From positions 1-8,981 of the forward strand of contig QKHD01000234.1 of NCBI GenBank assembly GCA_003250175.1: a stretch of DNA of 8,981 nt, given 5' to 3'. The translations under genes were made by a program, and so were the position numbers. The notes under the pieces were generated by a model. The model had not been told where the DNA came from. It saw only the letters and a program-made list of their open reading frames with translations, and searched no databases. How positions within the stretch are numbered: position 1 is the first letter of the stretch; the number at the start of each line of letters is the position of its first letter. This DNA is from Helicobacteraceae bacterium (GTDB taxonomy: Bacteria > Campylobacterota > Campylobacteria > Campylobacterales > SZUA-545). Below, piece after piece: positions 6,621 through 8,981 of this stretch.

Positions 6621-7232
6621 ATGGCCCAAATACAACAGCGATTAAATTTTTACGCCCTGCTTTCACGGGTGACGATGCACGAGTGCGACGAGGCGCTCAT
6701 GAAGACTATTCTGGAAAACGACGAGCTTTTGGAGATGCTGCCCAACCTGGCGGCGGAGAAAGCCGCCATTTTAAACGAACCCAAAACCTACATCGAGCAG
6801 GTGCTCAACGTGGATTTTACGAACCTCTTTCTGCTCCACCTCACCCCCTATGAGTCCTTTTTCAAACGGGAAGACGGCATGATGAACACCGGCGGCTCCA
6901 ACCCCGTGGTGCAGTTTTACGAGGAGTACCATTTCCAGATCGATCTGGTCAAGGCGCGCACTGTGGCGGCGGATCATATCGGCTGCGAGATGGAGTTTAT
7001 GCACGTGCTGGTCGACAGCCAGCGCAAGGCGGAAGAGAACAACGACACCGAATCCGCCAAGGAGCTGCTGGGTATCCAGAAGCGCTTCATGCAAGAGCAC
7101 CTGCTCTCCTGGGCGCCGCTCTTTTTAAATCAGGTCAAGGCCGAGGCGGAGACCGCCTTTTACAGCGACTTTGCCGATCTGGCGATGGATTTCCTCTTCG
7201 CCGATTACGAAACCATCAACGAAACCCTCTAA
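6621..7232 (+). CDS. TorD-family molybdoenzyme chaperone
   Basis: An all-helical cytoplasmic chaperone of 203 residues. TorD/DmsD-family proteins bind the Tat signal peptide or apo-form of Mo/W enzymes until the cofactor and Fe-S clusters are inserted. Family hallmarks visible: LNVDFTNLFLLH (62-73, the conserved E/DYxxLF helix), TPYESFF (75-81), DHIGCEMEFMHVL (118-130, family D-H-x-x-x-E-x-E-F-M) and FMQEHLLSWAPLFLNQV (156-172, family FxxEHLxxWxPxF). It begins with a good Shine-Dalgarno (GGGGAAGGA, ending 7 nt before the ATG). Only 3 bp separate it from the Fe-S protein gene. In Campylobacterota, TorD relatives in this position usually serve a periplasmic formate dehydrogenase; that client is inferred, since the enzyme gene is outside the window. 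Nitrate, DMSO, TMAO or polysulfide-type enzymes are alternatives. Confidence 0.88.
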   Translation: MAQIQQRLNFYALLSRVTMHECDEALMKTILENDELLEMLPNLAAEKAAILNEPKTYIEQVLNVDFTNLFLLHLTPYESFFKREDGMMNTGGSNPVVQFYEEYHFQIDLVKARTVAADHIGCEMEFMHVLVDSQRKAEENNDTESAKELLGIQKRFMQEHLLSWAPLFLNQVKAEAETAFYSDFADLAMDFLFADYETINETL

Positions 7233-7235
7233 GCC

Positions 7236-8321
7236 ATGGCCCGGCTTCGCCTGGATTACGCCCGCTGCGTCCTAAGCACCAACCGCCAGGCGGCCTGTCG
7301 TGCCTGTGTCGACATCTGCCCCTCCGGAGCGCTGCGCGCTGAAGAGCGGGGTATCGCCTACGCGCCGGGTCTTTGTACCGCCTGCGGCGGTTGTCTGGGG
7401 GCCTGTCCGACGGAGGCCTTCTCCCTGGGCGAGTTTTCCCTTCAGGCCTTTATTCCCGTCCAGGTGGCGGAAAAAACGGAGGTCATCGGCTGCAGGGAAA
7501 TGGAGGTCTGTCTGGGTGCTCTTGCTCCGGAGTATCTGATCGGCCTGGCGTTGGAGCTCGGGCATGATCTTGCCCTTGATCTTTTCCCCTGCGCCGCCTG
7601 CGAGATTGCCGAAAAACTGCTGCCCCAGATCGAGGGTTTTATGGCAACGGCCAACCGCTTTTTAGAGCAGAGCGGCGTGGGCCAGCGTATCGTCGCCCTG
7701 GAGATGGAGCGCCAGGAGCAGGAGAGCACCAAGCGCCTCTCGCGACGGGAGCTTTTCTCCAAGGTCAACGTTAAAGACGCCCTCCGGGCCAAGCAGGCTT
7801 TTGACGCCAAAGTGGCGGAAGGGGACGAAACCTTTACCACGCCGGAGGATGCGGGCCTAAGGGGCGAGCAGCTTCGGGAAAAACACCTTCCCTTCCGGAG
7901 ACGTTTTTTTATCAACGCCCTGGCCAATATTCCGGCTGAGGGCAAAGACTTTGCGGCGGCCACCATCCCCTTTATCACCGCTAAACGGATCGACAAGGCG
8001 GCCTGTACCAACTGCGCCCGCTGCTACCAGGTCTGCCCCACAGGGGCGCTTCACGGCGAGCGGCTCAAGGGGTCGATCTTTTTTGATTTTCTCCACTGCG
8101 TGGGGTGCGGGTCGTGCCATACGGTGTGCGAGCCGGCGTGCCTGCACCAGGAGAGCATTTTGGCTCGCAGCCGCTTTATCCAGCCCGAAAGAGAGCGCCT
8201 GGCGAGCTTTTTCATGCGCCAGTGCGGGGATTGCGGCATGCCCTACATCAACGACGGCGAACCCTTCTGTCCGCGGTGCCGGGAGATGGATGCCGAAGCC
8301 AGGGAACTGGTAGGATTTTAA
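7236..8321 (+). CDS. Multi-cluster 4Fe-4S protein, molybdoenzyme accessory
   Basis: 361-residue cysteine-rich protein without signal peptide or membrane helix, so probably cytoplasmic. Domain order: an N-terminal ferredoxin pair (C11, C21, C24, C28; C47, C50, C53, C57); a middle region with a further quartet C86, C92, C119, C122; a charged linker (about 150-250); a second ferredoxin pair (CTNCARCYQVCP, C257-C267; CVGCGSCHTVCEP, C288-C298, plus C302); and a C-terminal CGDC...CPRC pair (C330, C333, C345, C348) resembling a zinc knuckle. This suggests four [4Fe-4S] clusters plus one or two further metal sites. The linker holds SRRELF (169-174) and RRRFFINALA (221-230), both like Tat motifs but internal. 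It starts 3 bp after the chaperone stop with no clear Shine-Dalgarno, so translation is probably coupled. A role in electron supply or assembly of a Mo/W formate dehydrogenase is inferred from context only. Confidence 0.85.
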   Translation: MARLRLDYARCVLSTNRQAACRACVDICPSGALRAEERGIAYAPGLCTACGGCLGACPTEAFSLGEFSLQAFIPVQVAEKTEVIGCREMEVCLGALAPEYLIGLALELGHDLALDLFPCAACEIAEKLLPQIEGFMATANRFLEQSGVGQRIVALEMERQEQESTKRLSRRELFSKVNVKDALRAKQAFDAKVAEGDETFTTPEDAGLRGEQLREKHLPFRRRFFINALANIPAEGKDFAAATIPFITAKRIDKAACTNCARCYQVCPTGALHGERLKGSIFFDFLHCVGCGSCHTVCEPACLHQESILARSRFIQPERERLASFFMRQCGDCGMPYINDGEPFCPRCREMDAEARELVGF

Positions 8322-8326
8322 GGAGG
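8320..8326 (+). promoter_or_regulatory. Strong Shine-Dalgarno of the AroE-like gene
   Basis: AAGGAGG, overlapping the TAA of the Fe-S gene, lies 4 nt before the ATG at 8331. It is the best ribosome site in the window. It fixes the start and suggests the gene is well translated. Confidence 0.7.
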
Positions 8327-8330
8327 GGCC

Positions 8331-8981
8331 ATGCGACCCGATCAGATTACACGACAGACCGAGCTCTTCGGGCTCCTGGGCGATGCCCTGGAAAAAAGCA
8401 GCGACGCGGACATGATTAACCGTTTTTTTGACGGCAACGGTGTGGATGCCTTCTGCTCCATCTTCAATATCCGCGAAGAGGATATGCCCTTTTTTCTCAC
8501 CCAGATCAAGACCAAGCCGATCCGCGCCCTCTTCGTCCGGAGCAGCCATATGGCCTGGTGTCTGGAGTATCTCGACCGTAAAGACGCGGTCACAGAAGCC
8601 ACGGGCTACCTCGATGCCGTCATCATCACCGACGGGGCGTTGCAGGGGATTGCGGCGGCACCGTCGGCGCTGTGTGCAAAACTTGGTGTGAAGGAGCGCT
8701 GCGTGGCGGTTTTGGGCAACAGCCCGAGAGCCAAGGCCTATGCCCTGGCGGCGGTGCTCTCCGGAGCCGGGACGCTGATCCTGGCGGATGAACATCTTGA
8801 AGGGCTGGCGGATACGGCGCAGATGCTAAAACGCCACGCCTTTGAGGGGGAGATCCGCCTAGAGCGCTGCGCCCCGGGTGCGACGACCGATCTCTCCGGA
8901 GCGGAGGTGGTGATCAACACCCTGCAACCGGGTGAAACGATACAGCCGGAGTATCCCAATGGCTGTGACGTGATTGATCTC
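8331..8981 (+). CDS. AroE-like pseudoenzyme in Fe-S/Mo cassette (3' truncated)
   Basis: An open frame of 217 codons with no stop before the right edge, so the C-terminus is missing. By eye it follows the shikimate dehydrogenase (AroE) fold end to end: an N-terminal half aligning with the substrate domain (LFGLLGDALEKSSDADMINRF over AroE YGVIGNPISHSLSPxIHN), then a Rossmann half (VAVLGNSPRAKAYALAAVLSGAGTLILADEHLEGL over AroE VLGAGGAARAxxxAL). The working residues are replaced: the first serine of SxS is E21, the catalytic lysine of NVTxPxK is M74, the asparagine of GAVNT is D95, and the NTDG stretch is AAAP (108-111). The glycine-rich loop is two residues shorter and the NADP motif NRT reads ADE (152-154). 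Shikimate turnover is therefore unlikely. Position downstream of the chaperone and Fe-S genes suggests an assembly or regulatory role for a Mo/W enzyme (inference). Several other Rossmann proteins remain possible alternatives. Confidence 0.8.
   Translation, partial: MRPDQITRQTELFGLLGDALEKSSDADMINRFFDGNGVDAFCSIFNIREEDMPFFLTQIKTKPIRALFVRSSHMAWCLEYLDRKDAVTEATGYLDAVIITDGALQGIAAAPSALCAKLGVKERCVAVLGNSPRAKAYALAAVLSGAGTLILADEHLEGLADTAQMLKRHAFEGEIRLERCAPGATTDLSGAEVVINTLQPGETIQPEYPNGCDVIDL

Noticed and set aside
7857..8795. Minus-strand open frame of 312 codons across the Fe-S and AroE-like genes
   Set aside because: The plus-strand genes are supported by cysteine motifs, a strong Shine-Dalgarno and AroE-like alignment; the reverse frame shows nothing.
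1..8981. CRISPR array, insertion sequence, tRNA or rRNA
   Set aside because: No spaced direct repeats, transposase motifs, inverted terminal repeats or RNA-gene signatures were seen; the TCCGGA words are too short and irregularly spaced for an array.

Overview
The window looks like chromosomal DNA of a fairly GC-rich member of the Campylobacterota (Epsilonproteobacteria). This is inferred from gene content: a short biotin synthase without the usual N-terminal extension, a PglF-type membrane UDP-GlcNAc 4,6-dehydratase, and a TorD chaperone followed by a multi-cluster Fe-S protein. The genus cannot be fixed from the window. Densely packed sulfur-oxidiser-type relatives such as Nitratifractor/Sulfurovum-like lineages would fit, but that is a guess.

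Layout. Two gene blocks diverge from a 164-bp intergenic region (6457-6620). Leftward (minus strand, 6456 to 1) runs a compact block of eight genes with gaps of 18, 9 and 3 bp and then overlaps of 1, 13, 1 and 8 bp: pglF, a phosphomannomutase/phosphoglucomutase, a small secreted protein, an ExoX-like DEDDh exonuclease, mobA, a YfcE-type metallophosphoesterase, bioB, and the 5' end of a CPA2-type cation:proton antiporter that runs off the window. This is almost certainly one operon mixing cell-surface sugar synthesis with housekeeping and cofactor genes. Rightward (plus strand, 6621 to 8981) run a TorD-family chaperone, a 361-residue protein with about four [4Fe-4S] sites and a C-terminal zinc-knuckle-like cysteine quartet, and the first 217 residues of a shikimate-dehydrogenase-like protein whose catalytic residues are replaced.

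How the genes fit together. The rightward cassette resembles the accessory genes that precede periplasmic molybdenum/tungsten formate dehydrogenase operons in Campylobacterota. The enzyme itself would lie beyond the right edge, so this assignment is inference. MobA, on the other strand, makes the guanylylated molybdenum cofactor such an enzyme would need.

Most unusual observations: (1) the palindrome TCCGGA occurs about 30 times, 11 of them as the octamer CTCCGGAG, spread through coding sequence in all three codon frames, which is reminiscent of a highly iterated palindrome or uptake-type word; (2) the AroE-like protein looks like a catalytically dead pseudoenzyme inside an Fe-S/Mo-enzyme maturation cassette; (3) BioB has isoleucine where E. 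coli BioB has the auxiliary-cluster ligand Cys188; (4) the Fe-S protein carries two internal twin-arginine-like motifs between its cluster domains.
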